From positions 1-50,465 of the forward strand of contig DGHL01000071.1 of NCBI GenBank assembly GCA_002392645.1: a DNA stretch of 50,465 nucleotides, given 5' to 3'. Position numbers and translations under genes: made by a program. The notes beneath the pieces are model-generated. The model ran no database searches. It was not told the origin of the DNA and saw only the letters and a program-made list of their open reading frames with translations. This document shows positions 26,151 through 34,532 of the stretch, in pieces. Origin of the DNA: Prevotellaceae bacterium UBA3849 (GTDB lineage: Bacteria > Bacteroidota > Bacteroidia > Bacteroidales > Bacteroidaceae). The number at the start of each line of letters is the position of its first letter. Within the stretch, counting starts at the first letter, position 1.

Positions 26151-28049
26151 ATGAACATATTGAACGTTAAGCATATTGTATTGTTGATAACATTCGTCGT
26201 TATGGCGACAATGGAGATGTTTGCAGCCAAGGCTGTGCCGGGAGCGATGCAAGTGACGCTCGTTGACGGTCGCACTGTTACCGTGTCGCTGCGTGGTGAC
26301 GAACATCTGAATTTCCTTATATCATCAGATAACGAGATAATTATCCGCGAAGGTGACACATATCGTGTTGCTACGGAAGAAGAGCGTGAAAATATTTTCA
26401 ACAGTGCAACAAAACTTGACGAGGAGATTCTTGCTAATCAGGCAAAGGCAATAGGCGCTTTGCAAGCAAACACGGGAGAGAGTATCAGCGGTGACAGGTT
26501 GTTCCCCCATGTGGGTACTCCGAAAGTGTTGGTGCTTATGGCTGAGTTTGCCGACGTTAGCTTTACTTTCAGCAAACATGAAATAGACTCTCTGCTTAAC
26601 AGCGATGCTGTCTTGACTAGGGTCAGTACAAAGGCAAAAAGTTATTCTACGGGAGAAGAGGTGGTAATGTCAAAGTTAAGCAATATGCGTAGTTATAGTT
26701 CTGTTTCACAGTATTTTAATGACTGTAGTGACGGACTATTCAAACCTCAGTTTGACGTATATGGTCCTTATACGTTGGCAAAGAATATGAAGGTTTATGG
26801 CGATGGTGCGAATGACAGAATGGACTTGTTCATTCCTCAAGTATGTGCGCTTGCCAATGCAGAGGTAGATTTCTCTGAGTATGATCAAGACGGTGACGGG
26901 TATGTTGACTTGGTATATGTGATATACGCAGGATATAGTGCAAACTGGACACAGAATGGCAGTGATTGCATTTGGCCAAAGTCGGGACCATCTACAGGAA
27001 CATCTACTACGTATGGCGTGTATGATGGTAAGACGGTTTCGCGTTACGGCGTTAATGGCGAGTTGTTGGCTTATCCTATGAGTAGTGGTGCGAAATATTT
27101 AAATGGTATAGGAGTATTCTGTCATGAGTTCAGTCATACAATGGGATTGCCTGACTTCTATCCTGCAAGTACATATAATTCAAACGTAATTTTCGCAGAC
27201 TGGTCGATGGCAGATTATGACAACCAGTCTTTGGAAGAATGGGATTTGATGGATGGCGGTGAAAACAATACTAATGGCTGTTGGCCTCCGATGTATTCTG
27301 CCTTTGAGAGAGAACTGATGGGTTGGATAAAGCTTGACACCCTTGATACTCCTTCGGATGTTACCTTGACTCCTTTGCTTCATGGTGGTAAGGCTTATCG
27401 CATACTGAATGACAATGACCCTACGGGCAACGAATATTGGATTATAGAGGCTGTTTCTACAGATGAGAAATCAGAGAAATGGCAGCAGTATTTGCCAGGC
27501 AAGGGTATGCTCATTACGCATGTGAACTATAATCCTAATACGTTCAATATCAAGTATAACAATGTAAATGCTACAAAAGGAAAGCCAGGCATAACGATTA
27601 TACCTGCAGATGGGTATCTGCCATCGTCATACAGGGCAAGTAATAATGAAGAAACATTGGCCGATTATCCTGATATATATATGTCCACGACGGATTTTTA
27701 TATCCAGGAGTCTGGCGACCCATATCCCGGCTCACAAGGCATAACGGAGTTTAATAACTATAAGGCTTATACGGGTACGGTGGACAAGCCTATTACCGAT
27801 ATTGTGCAGAATGACGATTTTACCGTATCGTTTAAGTTCATGGGAGGAACACCTCCGTTGATGGGCGATGTGAACGGTGACGGATATATAACGATGGCAG
27901 ACGCCAACATGGTGGTGAATTACTTCCTTGCCGATGAGACAAGCAAACCGGCGGAAGGATTTAATGTTGATGCTGCAGACATGAACAGAGACGGAACTAT
28001 AACGATGGCGGATGCCAATGCTATAGTGAACGCGTTTTTGGGAGAGTAA
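26151..28049 (+). CDS. Secreted M6-type metalloprotease with dockerin-like C-terminus
   Basis: A 632-residue exported zinc protease of the M6/immune inhibitor A type. The signal peptide covers about residues 1-27. The active-site motif is H-E-F-S-H-T-M-G-L-P-D (His325, Glu326, His329, Asp335), preceded by a D-Q-D-G-D-G-Y-V-D-L-V-Y calcium-binding-like turn. The last 60 residues hold two dockerin type I-like repeats, D-V-N-G-D-G-Y-I-T-M-A-D-A-N and D-M-N-R-D-G-T-I-T-M-A-D-A-N, each a calcium loop plus helix. Such tails are known on secreted Bacteroidales proteins, but no cohesin partner is visible here. It should digest extracellular or periplasmic protein. Single-gene unit. Confidence 0.88.
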   Translation: MNILNVKHIVLLITFVVMATMEMFAAKAVPGAMQVTLVDGRTVTVSLRGDEHLNFLISSDNEIIIREGDTYRVATEEERENIFNSATKLDEEILANQAKAIGALQANTGESISGDRLFPHVGTPKVLVLMAEFADVSFTFSKHEIDSLLNSDAVLTRVSTKAKSYSTGEEVVMSKLSNMRSYSSVSQYFNDCSDGLFKPQFDVYGPYTLAKNMKVYGDGANDRMDLFIPQVCALANAEVDFSEYDQDGDGYVDLVYVIYAGYSANWTQNGSDCIWPKSGPSTGTSTTYGVYDGKTVSRYGVNGELLAYPMSSGAKYLNGIGVFCHEFSHTMGLPDFYPASTYNSNVIFADWSMADYDNQSLEEWDLMDGGENNTNGCWPPMYSAFERELMGWIKLDTLDTPSDVTLTPLLHGGKAYRILNDNDPTGNEYWIIEAVSTDEKSEKWQQYLPGKGMLITHVNYNPNTFNIKYNNVNATKGKPGITIIPADGYLPSSYRASNNEETLADYPDIYMSTTDFYIQESGDPYPGSQGITEFNNYKAYTGTVDKPITDIVQNDDFTVSFKFMGGTPPLMGDVNGDGYITMADANMVVNYFLADETSKPAEGFNVDAADMNRDGTITMADANAIVNAFLGE

Positions 28050-28051
28050 AG

Positions 28052-28190
28052 CCCCCACCTACCTCCCCCGTGGGGGAGGACTTGGATTACGACTTTACTG
28101 GACGAAGGCTCCCATAACTATTTTTCGTCAGTCTGATAGTAACTTCCCCCCTCCCCCACGGGGAGGGCAGGGAGGAGCCGTAATCGGAGA
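28052..28190. repeat. Paired G/C-rich hairpin modules in inverted orientation
   Basis: CCTCCCCC-GT-GGGGGAGG (28062-28079) and a related CTCCCCCACGGGGAGGG (28151-28167) face each other, each flanked by similar TACG/GTAA-bearing sequence. The module recurs once more after pheT (22181-22210). The arrangement suggests a dispersed extragenic hairpin family. Confidence 0.6.
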
Positions 28191-28232
28191 TTTAGAACAA
28201 TGTTAAAATTGTAAAGTTTTCTTAACGCGCAG

Positions 28233-28318
28233 TAAAAGCTATCAAATTACATTGTAAAAGCATAGCTTTTACAATGTAATAGCTATCACTTTATTGCATA
28301 AAAGCTATGCTTTTATAG
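28233..28318. repeat. Dispersed AAAAGCATAGCTTTT palindromic repeat, copy 2
   Basis: The best-preserved copy. ATTACATTGTAAAAG is followed at once by CATAGCTTTTACAATGTAAT, giving a long, nearly perfect palindrome centred near 28263. A second unit, AAAAGCTATGCTTTT, is at 28300-28314. Confidence 0.8.
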
Positions 28319-28320
28319 CG

Positions 28321-28370
28321 AAAAAAGACGTGCTTTGACCTCGAAAATAGGTTTAAGCACGTCTTTTTTG
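28321..28370. terminator. Strong bidirectional terminator
   Basis: AAAAAAGACGTGCTT (28321-28335) pairs with AAGCACGTCTTTTTT (28355-28369), and an inner ACCT/AGGT extends the stem. It has an A run before and a T run after. It may end the protease transcript, 270 bases past its stop codon. Confidence 0.8.
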
Positions 28371-28446
28371 CATGTTTTTCAGAAAATATTTTCTTCGTAG
28401 TTTTCCAAAAAGCGTTTTAAGGTGCCTCTGCTGCATTTTACCCTCT

Positions 28447-28467
28447 TGGTGGACAGTGTGTCCACCA
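28447..28467. repeat. Perfect 9-bp-arm hairpin TGGTGGACA
   Basis: TGGTGGACA / GTG / TGTCCACCA. There is no T run. It could be a protein-binding site or a repeat fragment. Confidence 0.45.
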
Positions 28468-28597
28468 CTGGCGAGATAGTGGCTTAGAAATGAGTTTTCT
28501 TGGGAGTGGAAAAATAGAACAAAAAGGAAAGGTGGAAGAACTTGATTTATTAATATAGGAAAGGGTAGGGCAGAATTGTCAGTGATTATATACCGGG

Positions 28598-28725
28598 TGT
28601 CCGGAAAAATTAGTAGCTTTGCTCATGATTTACGCTTTTTATCATGGTAAATACAAAGATAAAAGGGCTGACTCCACCAAGGAATCAGCCCTTTTTTAAT
28701 ATGGATATTTATGTTTTACCGGACA
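28598..28725 (+). ncRNA. Possible small RNA or mini-element with own promoter and terminator
   Basis: TAGCTTTG (28614-28621) matches the -7 consensus, without a clear -33. About 40 bases on, AAAAGGGCTGA / TCAGCCCTTTT (28661-28697) is a strong terminator. A transcript of roughly 70 nt would contain CATGAT / ATCATG (28624-28646) as a first hairpin. The unit is framed by TGTCCGGAAAA (from 28598) and its near-inverse TTTTACCGGACA (28714-28725), so it may instead be a decayed transposable mini-element. Neither reading is proven. Confidence 0.35.
28661..28697 (+). terminator. Terminator of the small unit near 28.6 kb
   Basis: An 11-bp stem AAAAGGGCTGA / TCAGCCCTTTT with an additional T run. The A-rich left side makes it usable from the other strand too. 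Confidence 0.75.
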
Positions 28726-28763
28726 ATAATAAATTTTAATATTGCTATATGTGGTATTGCTTA

Positions 28764-30281
28764 TTATTGATGTTGCTCGCGTAATAAGTCGTTTACGGTC
28801 TTCACTGGGTTGAATGTACCGAGTGGCACTTCAACGAATACTGTTGACCAATCACTCATGGCGCCATTCCAAAGTCCTGGTAACTCCAGAGCCTGCAGTT
28901 CTTTGCCGTTCTTTGACTTTGATGAAATAAAACCTGTGGTTGGGTCTACGAAGTCAGGCAGGTTGTATGCCTTGCCATTAAAGTCCTTTACGGCGCATAC
29001 GAGGTCAACTGGGTTGAAGTGAGTGCCCTCAGTGAACATCTTCATGTATTCAGAATTACTCTTGTCTATCTGGCTACTCTCAAGTATCTGCAGACTGACG
29101 GTGCCATCCTGGTTGTATGTAAGGAAAGGACCGCCGCCAGGCTCGCCTACGTTCTTAACTACGCCGCAGACACGCATTGGGCGGTTGAGTTTCTTCTTCA
29201 AGTAGATTACAAGTTCTGCATCCTCCAATTCCTTTATGTCCTGCTTGCGACAGCATAGTTGTTGTTGAACGAAGCGTATTATCTCTTCAAGTTTCGCATG
29301 GTCGTATCTGCCGCTGTCAAGCACCTTCATGTATTCAAACGCCTGTTTCTGCAGTGTCACCAAGACGCCTGCTATTACCTGCTTCCATTCTACAGTCTCA
29401 GGTTTCAGACGATCTGGCACCACATTGTCAATGTTCTTAATGAAGATGATGTCTGCGTCAATCTCATTGAGATTTTCTATAAGTGCACCGTGACCACCAG
29501 GGCGGAATAGCAGCGAACCGTCAGAGTTGCGGAATGGTGTTCCGTCTGGATTTGCGGCAATTGTGTCGGTAGAAGGTTTCTGCTCGGAGAATGAGATGTT
29601 GTACTTCACTCCGTACTTGTCAGCATACTGCTGCATCTTGTCAGCAACCTTTTGCTTGAAGAAAGGCAGGTGTTCATGGCTTACGGTGAAATGTACGTTC
29701 GCCTCACCCTTTGAAGCTGCATACAGTGCGCCCTCTACGAGATGCTCCTCCATAGGAGTGCGTGCGCCGTTGTCGTAGTTGTGGAACAATAGCATGCCTT
29801 TTGGCAACTGTCCGTAATTTAAACCCTCAGCCTTCAGCATATTTGCTGCTACGGCTTTGTAGTTGCCCTCGCCGATGAGAGTGTCGATGTCCTTGCCTTC
29901 ATTCTTCTTGCAAACGGCATTCAGTTCGTCATAGAATGCAAATGCTTTGATGTGTGCGAAGAAAATCTTCTCGAAGTCGGTGGTAGGTACATCGTAATCG
30001 GCGTCAACGAATGCAAATACATCCTTGAACATACGGCTTGCAGCACCGCTTGCCGGAACGAACTTGACTATCTTCTTGCCTTCGGCCTTATAGTCCTCCC
30101 ATGCCTTTATATAAGCCTGCTTCTCGTCGGCAGTAGGTGCAATGATGCCTTTGCCAATGGCGGCAGCCGCTTCAATGCGTAGGAATGGGAAACCAGTCTT
30201 GAATTGCTGTAGTTGTTTTTCAATCTGCTGTTCGCTGATACCTTTGTCAGCGATTTGTTTAAGGTCTTTTTCGTCTAACAT
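28764..30281 (-). CDS. DUF4301 family protein
   Basis: A 505-residue cytoplasmic protein matching DUF4301, a Bacteroidetes family of unknown function. It starts M-L-D-E-K-D-L-K-Q-I-A-D-K-G-I. Conserved-looking stretches include F-V-P-A-S-G-A-A-S-R-M-F-K and F-R-P-G-G-H-G-A-L-I-E-N-L, which recall nucleotidyltransferase-type phosphate-binding loops; that is only an analogy. No signal peptide or membrane segment. The -7 sequence TAACTTTG is found on the minus strand at 30317-30310. Confidence 0.85.
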   Translation of the reverse strand: MLDEKDLKQIADKGISEQQIEKQLQQFKTGFPFLRIEAAAAIGKGIIAPTADEKQAYIKAWEDYKAEGKKIVKFVPASGAASRMFKDVFAFVDADYDVPTTDFEKIFFAHIKAFAFYDELNAVCKKNEGKDIDTLIGEGNYKAVAANMLKAEGLNYGQLPKGMLLFHNYDNGARTPMEEHLVEGALYAASKGEANVHFTVSHEHLPFFKQKVADKMQQYADKYGVKYNISFSEQKPSTDTIAANPDGTPFRNSDGSLLFRPGGHGALIENLNEIDADIIFIKNIDNVVPDRLKPETVEWKQVIAGVLVTLQKQAFEYMKVLDSGRYDHAKLEEIIRFVQQQLCCRKQDIKELEDAELVIYLKKKLNRPMRVCGVVKNVGEPGGGPFLTYNQDGTVSLQILESSQIDKSNSEYMKMFTEGTHFNPVDLVCAVKDFNGKAYNLPDFVDPTTGFISSKSKNGKELQALELPGLWNGAMSDWSTVFVEVPLGTFNPVKTVNDLLREQHQ

Positions 30282-30309
30282 ATTATTTAAGTTTTTTAGT
30301 GTCCTACCG

Positions 30310-30317
30310 CAAAGTTA
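30310..30317 (-). promoter_or_regulatory. Probable DUF4301 promoter, -7 element
   Basis: Minus-strand TAACTTTG lies 29 bases before the ATG. The -33 position reads TTGG, a partial match. Confidence 0.5.
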
Positions 30318-30371
30318 CAAAATACTTCTGATACAGCCAACGATTTAAGGAACTTTAATATGTAAGGACAT

Positions 30372-30409
30372 AAAAAAACTGCCGGGGTGACTCTCGTCAG
30401 ACCGGCAGC
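30372..30409 (-). terminator. Terminator of the small lipoprotein gene
   Basis: On the minus strand CTGCCGG and CCGGCAG (30408-30402 and 30385-30379) form a stem, followed by a run of seven T residues. Confidence 0.8.
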
Positions 30410-30437
30410 GTAGCTTTTTACTGTTCGTAAAGTAAAA

Positions 30438-30593
30438 TTACTTAACAGTGTCAGCAGCAGCTGTGTCAGCAGCAACTGTATCAACAGCAGCTGTATCAAC
30501 AGTGTCCTGTGCAGGAGCCTGCTCTGTCTTGTTACCACATGATGCAAAAGAAATTGCAGCCATAGCTACGAACATGAAAACTAATTTCTTCAT
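30438..30593 (-). CDS. Tiny Asp/Thr/Ala-repeat lipoprotein
   Basis: A 51-residue predicted lipoprotein. The ATG at 30593 gives the signal sequence KKLVFMFVAMAAISFAS before a lipobox cysteine (residue 19, F-A-S-C). The mature part, about 33 residues, is C-G-N-K-T-E-Q and then imperfect D-T-V/D-T-A repeats with no fold signal. Similar tiny repeat-bearing lipoproteins are common and unassigned in Bacteroidetes. It has its own -7 element (30651-30644) and terminator, so it is probably a real, separately expressed gene. An in-frame start ten codons upstream is less likely. Confidence 0.75.
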   Translation of the reverse strand: MKKLVFMFVAMAAISFASCGNKTEQAPAQDTVDTAAVDTVAADTAAADTVK

Positions 30594-30643
30594 TTTTTCT
30601 AAACTTTTAAATCTGTAAAACAATCTTGTTTATTAAAACACTG

Positions 30644-30651
30644 CAAAGTTA
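30644..30651 (-). promoter_or_regulatory. Promoter -7 element of small lipoprotein gene
   Basis: Minus-strand TAACTTTG, with a weak CTTG 20 bases further upstream (30675-30672). Confidence 0.55.
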
Positions 30652-30817
30652 CGTACTTTTTTTATTCCATGCAAGCATTTTTTTGTTTTTTTTTACGCCT
30701 TTTTTGTAACTTTTTTGTAATATGCTGTAAATGTGCAATTTGCAAATTGTAAACAAAAGTTAAATTATTTATGTGTCCGCACACAGCCCCTTTTTTATGT
30801 ACTTTTAGGTATGTTTC

Positions 30818-30849
30818 TTTGCTTATGTGGGCATTTTTTAGTAATTTTG
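30818..30849 (+). promoter_or_regulatory. mtaB promoter
   Basis: TTTG (30818-30821), 20 bases, TAATTTTG (30842-30849), with the ATG 33 bases later. Confidence 0.7.
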
Positions 30850-30881
30850 CATTACTTTCAACAATTATCCTTTAGCATTCT

Positions 30882-32216
30882 ATGATAGATACATCCGCTT
30901 TTCAGGGTAAGCGAGCTGCTTACTATACACTTGGTTGCAAACTAAACTTCTCTGAGACCTCTACATTTGGAAAGATGTTGGAGGACATGGGGGTGCGAAC
31001 CGTGCAGCGAGGCGAGAAGGCTGACATCTGCCTTATCAATACGTGTAGTGTGACGGAGGTGGCAGACCGCAAGTGCAGACAGGCCATAAGGAGAATGGTA
31101 AAGGAAAATCCTGGTAGTTTCATGGTTGTTACGGGATGCTACGCGCAGTTGGAACCTGAGAAAATCAGTAAAATAGATGGTGTGGATCTTGTGCTTGGCA
31201 GCAATGAGAAGGCGCATCTTATAGATTATCTCAGTAATGCGTGGAGTGGATTAGGTGACAAGGTGGTTGCGTATCATACAGAAAAGACGAAGGACATCAA
31301 AAGCTTTGCGCCAAGTTGCAGTCGTGGCAACAGGACTCGCTATTGGTTGAAGGTACAGGACGGTTGTAACTACTATTGCACATACTGTACCATACCGTTT
31401 GCACGCGGCAACAGTCGTAACCCTACCATTGCTTCGTTGGTGGAGCAGGCTCGACGGGCTGCGGCAGAAGGCGGTAAGGAAATAGTCTTGACAGGTGTGA
31501 ACATCGGAGACTTTGGCCGTACCACTGGAGAGTCTTTCCTTGACCTTGTAAAGGCCCTTGACAATATAAAAGATGTAGAGCGTTATCGCATTTCGAGTCT
31601 TGAGCCAGATCTTATTAGCGATGAACTTATAGATTACTGTGCGCAGAGTCGTGCTTTCATGCCTCATTTTCACATACCATTGCAGAGTGGTAGCGACACC
31701 GTGTTGAAACTGATGCGTAGGCATTACGATACGGCGCTGTTCCGTGAGAAGATACTCAAGATAAAGGAGCGAATGCCCGATGCTTTTATAGGTGTAGATG
31801 TAATGGTGGGATGTCGTGGCGAAACTCCAGAGAGTTTTGAGGAGACATACCAACTACTAAGTGAACTACCTGTCACGCAGTTGCACGTGTTTCCGTATAG
31901 CGAGCGACCAGGCACCGCAGCACTGAAGATTCCCTATGTGGTAAACGACAAGGATAAGAAGGAGCGTAGCCAGCGCCTACTGGAATTGTCAGACCAAAAG
32001 ACGAAGGACTTTTACTCCTTATATATAAATAAGGAGATGGAGGTGTTGTTTGAGAAGGCTGGTAAGGGGAAGGCTATGCACGGCTTCACGCCCAACTACG
32101 TTAGGGTGGAACTGCCGGCTTCGCTTGCCTCTGATGATTATGACAACCAGATAATCAAGGTCAGACTTGGTGACTTCAACCATGACAAGAGTGCACTGAG
32201 GGTTACGTCTTTGTAA
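30882..32216 (+). CDS. mtaB: tRNA t6A37 methylthiotransferase MtaB-type
   Basis: A 444-residue radical-SAM enzyme of the methylthiotransferase family that would convert t6A37 to ms2t6A37 in ANN-decoding tRNAs. The N-terminal cluster is bound by Cys19, Cys55 and Cys86 (G-C-K-L-N, N-T-C-S-V-T and T-G-C-Y-A-Q-L). The radical-SAM motif C-x3-C-x2-C is Cys163, 167 and 170 (G-C-N-Y-Y-C-T-Y-C-T-I-P). A C-terminal TRAM-like region follows. The G-C-K-L-N opening separates MtaB from MiaB. A glycosyltransferase gene follows by 12 bases and is probably cotranscribed. Confidence 0.92.
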   Translation: MIDTSAFQGKRAAYYTLGCKLNFSETSTFGKMLEDMGVRTVQRGEKADICLINTCSVTEVADRKCRQAIRRMVKENPGSFMVVTGCYAQLEPEKISKIDGVDLVLGSNEKAHLIDYLSNAWSGLGDKVVAYHTEKTKDIKSFAPSCSRGNRTRYWLKVQDGCNYYCTYCTIPFARGNSRNPTIASLVEQARRAAAEGGKEIVLTGVNIGDFGRTTGESFLDLVKALDNIKDVERYRISSLEPDLISDELIDYCAQSRAFMPHFHIPLQSGSDTVLKLMRRHYDTALFREKILKIKERMPDAFIGVDVMVGCRGETPESFEETYQLLSELPVTQLHVFPYSERPGTAALKIPYVVNDKDKKERSQRLLELSDQKTKDFYSLYINKEMEVLFEKAGKGKAMHGFTPNYVRVELPASLASDDYDNQIIKVRLGDFNHDKSALRVTSL

Positions 32217-32228
32217 TATGATAAAAAA

Positions 32229-33317
32229 ATGAATACAGAAAACACATATATACATCAATCTATTGAAGGGAAACAGTGCGGAGTGGCAATCGTCATCCTG
32301 AACTGGAATGGCTCTGCCATGATGCGAAAATACCTACCATCTGTCGTTGCCAATAATTGCGGTGCGGAAGTGGTGGTGGCAGACAATGGTTCTTCCGACG
32401 ACTCCCTCAAGATGCTTGCAGAGGAGTTTCCCACCGTCAGGAGGGTGGTGCTCGATCGTAACTATGGCTTTGCCGATGGCTACAACAAGGCTTTCCTGAA
32501 ATATGAAGAAGAGAACCGTGCAGCAGGCAATCCACTGCCAGAATACTATATACTGCTCAACAGTGACGTAAGGGTAGGTGAGGAGTGGCTCAATGCCATG
32601 CTCACTTACATGAATGAGCATGATGATGTGGCAGCATGCCAACCTAAGTTGCTCAGCGACGTTGCGCCTGAAAATTTCGAGTATGCCGGTGCCTGTGGTG
32701 GATACCTCGACAAATATGGATACCCATATTGCCGCGGCAGGATTTTTAATACTATAGAGAAGGACAAAGGACAGTATGATGACGTTACTGACGTGTTGTG
32801 GGCTACAGGTGCCTGTCTTATGATTCGTCGCGAGGACTATTGGACTGCAGGCGGACTCGACGGCCGTTTCTTTGCCCACAATGAAGAAATAGATCTGTGC
32901 TGGCGACTGAACATGCTTGGCAGACGCGTAGTATGCGTACCTCAGTCGGTTGCTTTCCATTACGGCGGCGGCACGTTGCCCAAAGGTAACCCGCGCAAGA
33001 CTTACCTGAATTTCCGCAACAACCTGACAATGCTATACAAGAACCTGCCGGCATCAGAACTGAAGAAAGTAATGCGCATGCGCCTCTTTCTCGACTATCT
33101 TGCAGCTTTCCAGATGCTATTACTTGGTCGCAGCTACGGAGAGTTCAAGGCAGTCATCAAGGCTCGCAAGGATTTTTATGCGTGGAAGGCAGACTTTAAG
33201 GCCGAAAGACATAAAATACAAGAAAATGCTAAAGTGGCGTTACCGCAAGGCATTACCCACTTCAGCATACTATGGAAATACTATGCTAAGGGTGCTAAGA
33301 AATTCTCTGACCTTTAG
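32229..33317 (+). CDS. Glycosyltransferase family 2, rhamnosyltransferase-like
   Basis: A 362-residue GT-A fold enzyme. It shows V-A-I-V-I-L-N-W-N-G near the start, V-V-V-A-D-N-G-S-S-D-D-S, then Y-I-L-L-N-S-D-V-R-V (the D-x-D-like metal site) and F-F-A-H-N-E-E-I-D-L-C-W-R, which is typical of WbbL/RfbF-like rhamnosyltransferases. No transmembrane segment is clear. It would transfer a sugar to a surface glycan; donor and acceptor are unknown. Probably cotranscribed with mtaB. Its stop codon TAG (33315-33317) overlaps the stop of the convergent methyltransferase gene by two bases (TTAG), with no room for a terminator. Confidence 0.87.
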   Translation: MNTENTYIHQSIEGKQCGVAIVILNWNGSAMMRKYLPSVVANNCGAEVVVADNGSSDDSLKMLAEEFPTVRRVVLDRNYGFADGYNKAFLKYEEENRAAGNPLPEYYILLNSDVRVGEEWLNAMLTYMNEHDDVAACQPKLLSDVAPENFEYAGACGGYLDKYGYPYCRGRIFNTIEKDKGQYDDVTDVLWATGACLMIRREDYWTAGGLDGRFFAHNEEIDLCWRLNMLGRRVVCVPQSVAFHYGGGTLPKGNPRKTYLNFRNNLTMLYKNLPASELKKVMRMRLFLDYLAAFQMLLLGRSYGEFKAVIKARKDFYAWKADFKAERHKIQENAKVALPQGITHFSILWKYYAKGAKKFSDL

Positions 33318-34513
33318 AATTTCTTGCACTCTATCAGTGCGTGAGAGTTATTGTTCAGGGTGGTGGCGAATATATATATGCTGCCACCCTCTTTTAGTTT
33401 CAGACGTTTGCGCAAGTCAGCAACGGTTGACGGGAAGTTGCGCACTGTCAGGTTAGCCTGTTTGGTCTCGTTACGCAGTTGCTTCAGTGACTGTTTGCTA
33501 AAGTCATATATATGTGTTATGCGAAAGGCGCGTGCCGGTATTCCTTCAGGAACATCTACATCATTCTTTTTCGTAAACAGATTGCTCATGGGGTGAAGCT
33601 TGCCAAGTGAGTAATGGGCTGCGAAGGCATCCTGTACGCCTGCCTTCATGATGCTTGCGTTAGGTTCAAATAGCAGCATGTCTTTTTCAGGCATGGCGTA
33701 TTCTGCCGTTTGTTGCGAACCTTGTGTTACGAAAGGTTCATCCTGCGTATCGAGATTTACGCAGTGATAGCTCAGTGGCTCTGTGCTTGCTTCATTGCTC
33801 ATCACGAACAGCAGTTCCTTGCACTCCCCCTTTACGCTTACAACATGTATTTCTCTCACGCAGTGCAGAGAGCGCAGCGCCTGTGTAATGTCGAGCATAG
33901 GCGACAACTTTACCATTACATAATCGGCGTTCTTGAGAAGGTCGTCCTGCAAGACTGTTATGTCTGGCATACAGTCTTCTATGGCAAACACCTTCCTACC
34001 AATGTCGTCGCGGCGTGCAGGGTCGAGGAATATAAGTGAATAGTGGAGATTGGAAAGAGAGAAGTCCTCGCCAGACTGTGCGTTTATTATCTCTGTATTG
34101 CCTAATCCTAATAAGGGAAAATTATGTCGCGCAGCATCACATAACACCTCCTGCTGTTCCACGTAAATAGCCTTGCCAAACTGCGGAGCCATATAGCTGA
34201 AGTCAACGCCGAAGCCTCCTGTGAGGTCAATGAGGGATGTTGCGCCACTTGTGATTGAAGAACATAGTCTTGCTGCCACTTCTGCCTTATACCTTGCCGT
34301 AGCTTCGCTTGAGCACTGCTCCATTGACAGTCTCGGAGGAAACCATATACCCTCTTTGTCAGCCCACTGTGGGAGTTTCTTCCTAGCCAGCTGATATCCC
34401 TCTATCTGGCGCAGACACCATATAGCATCAACACCCTCTGGCATAGGCTTCAATGCCAGGGAGCGTACGTCTGCATCCTTATTCTTTTTTATGTATTCCT
34501 CGTTACTGATAAT
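33314..34513 (-). CDS. Class I SAM methyltransferase with THUMP-like domain
   Basis: A nucleic-acid-type methyltransferase, about 399 residues from the start proposed here. The SAM-binding motif I is L-I-D-L-T-G-G-F-G-V-D-F-S; L-I-F-L-D-P-A-R-R-D is the catalytic-site-like motif. The C-terminal region is the THUMP-like domain found with such enzymes. Target is unknown; a role on RNA is an inference. No ATG precedes the conserved N-terminal part: in frame, D-A-D-V-R-S-L-A-L-K lies before the first conventional start (TTG 34453). A strong promoter at 34533-34564 predicts transcription from about 34526, so initiation at ATT 34513 (or the adjacent ATC) with a leader of about 12 bases fits best. 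Confidence 0.8.
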   Translation of the reverse strand: MISNEEYIKKNKDADVRSLALKPMPEGVDAIWCLRQIEGYQLARKKLPQWADKEGIWFPPRLSMEQCSSEATARYKAEVAARLCSSITSGATSLIDLTGGFGVDFSYMAPQFGKAIYVEQQEVLCDAARHNFPLLGLGNTEIINAQSGEDFSLSNLHYSLIFLDPARRDDIGRKVFAIEDCMPDITVLQDDLLKNADYVMVKLSPMLDITQALRSLHCVREIHVVSVKGECKELLFVMSNEASTEPLSYHCVNLDTQDEPFVTQGSQQTAEYAMPEKDMLLFEPNASIMKAGVQDAFAAHYSLGKLHPMSNLFTKKNDVDVPEGIPARAFRITHIYDFSKQSLKQLRNETKQANLTVRNFPSTVADLRKRLKLKEGGSIYIFATTLNNNSHALIECKKF

Positions 34514-34532
34514 GTCCTCGTTTTATGGAATA

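Larger units (their letters stand above)
28050..28763. other. 714-base gap full of repeats and hairpins
   Basis: No gene is supported. In order it holds a double G/C hairpin module, the AAAAGCATAGCTTTT repeat, a strong terminator, a perfect 21-bp hairpin (28447-28467) and a small promoter-terminator unit framed by inverted TGTCCGG ends (28598-28725). Each is described separately. Confidence 0.6.
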
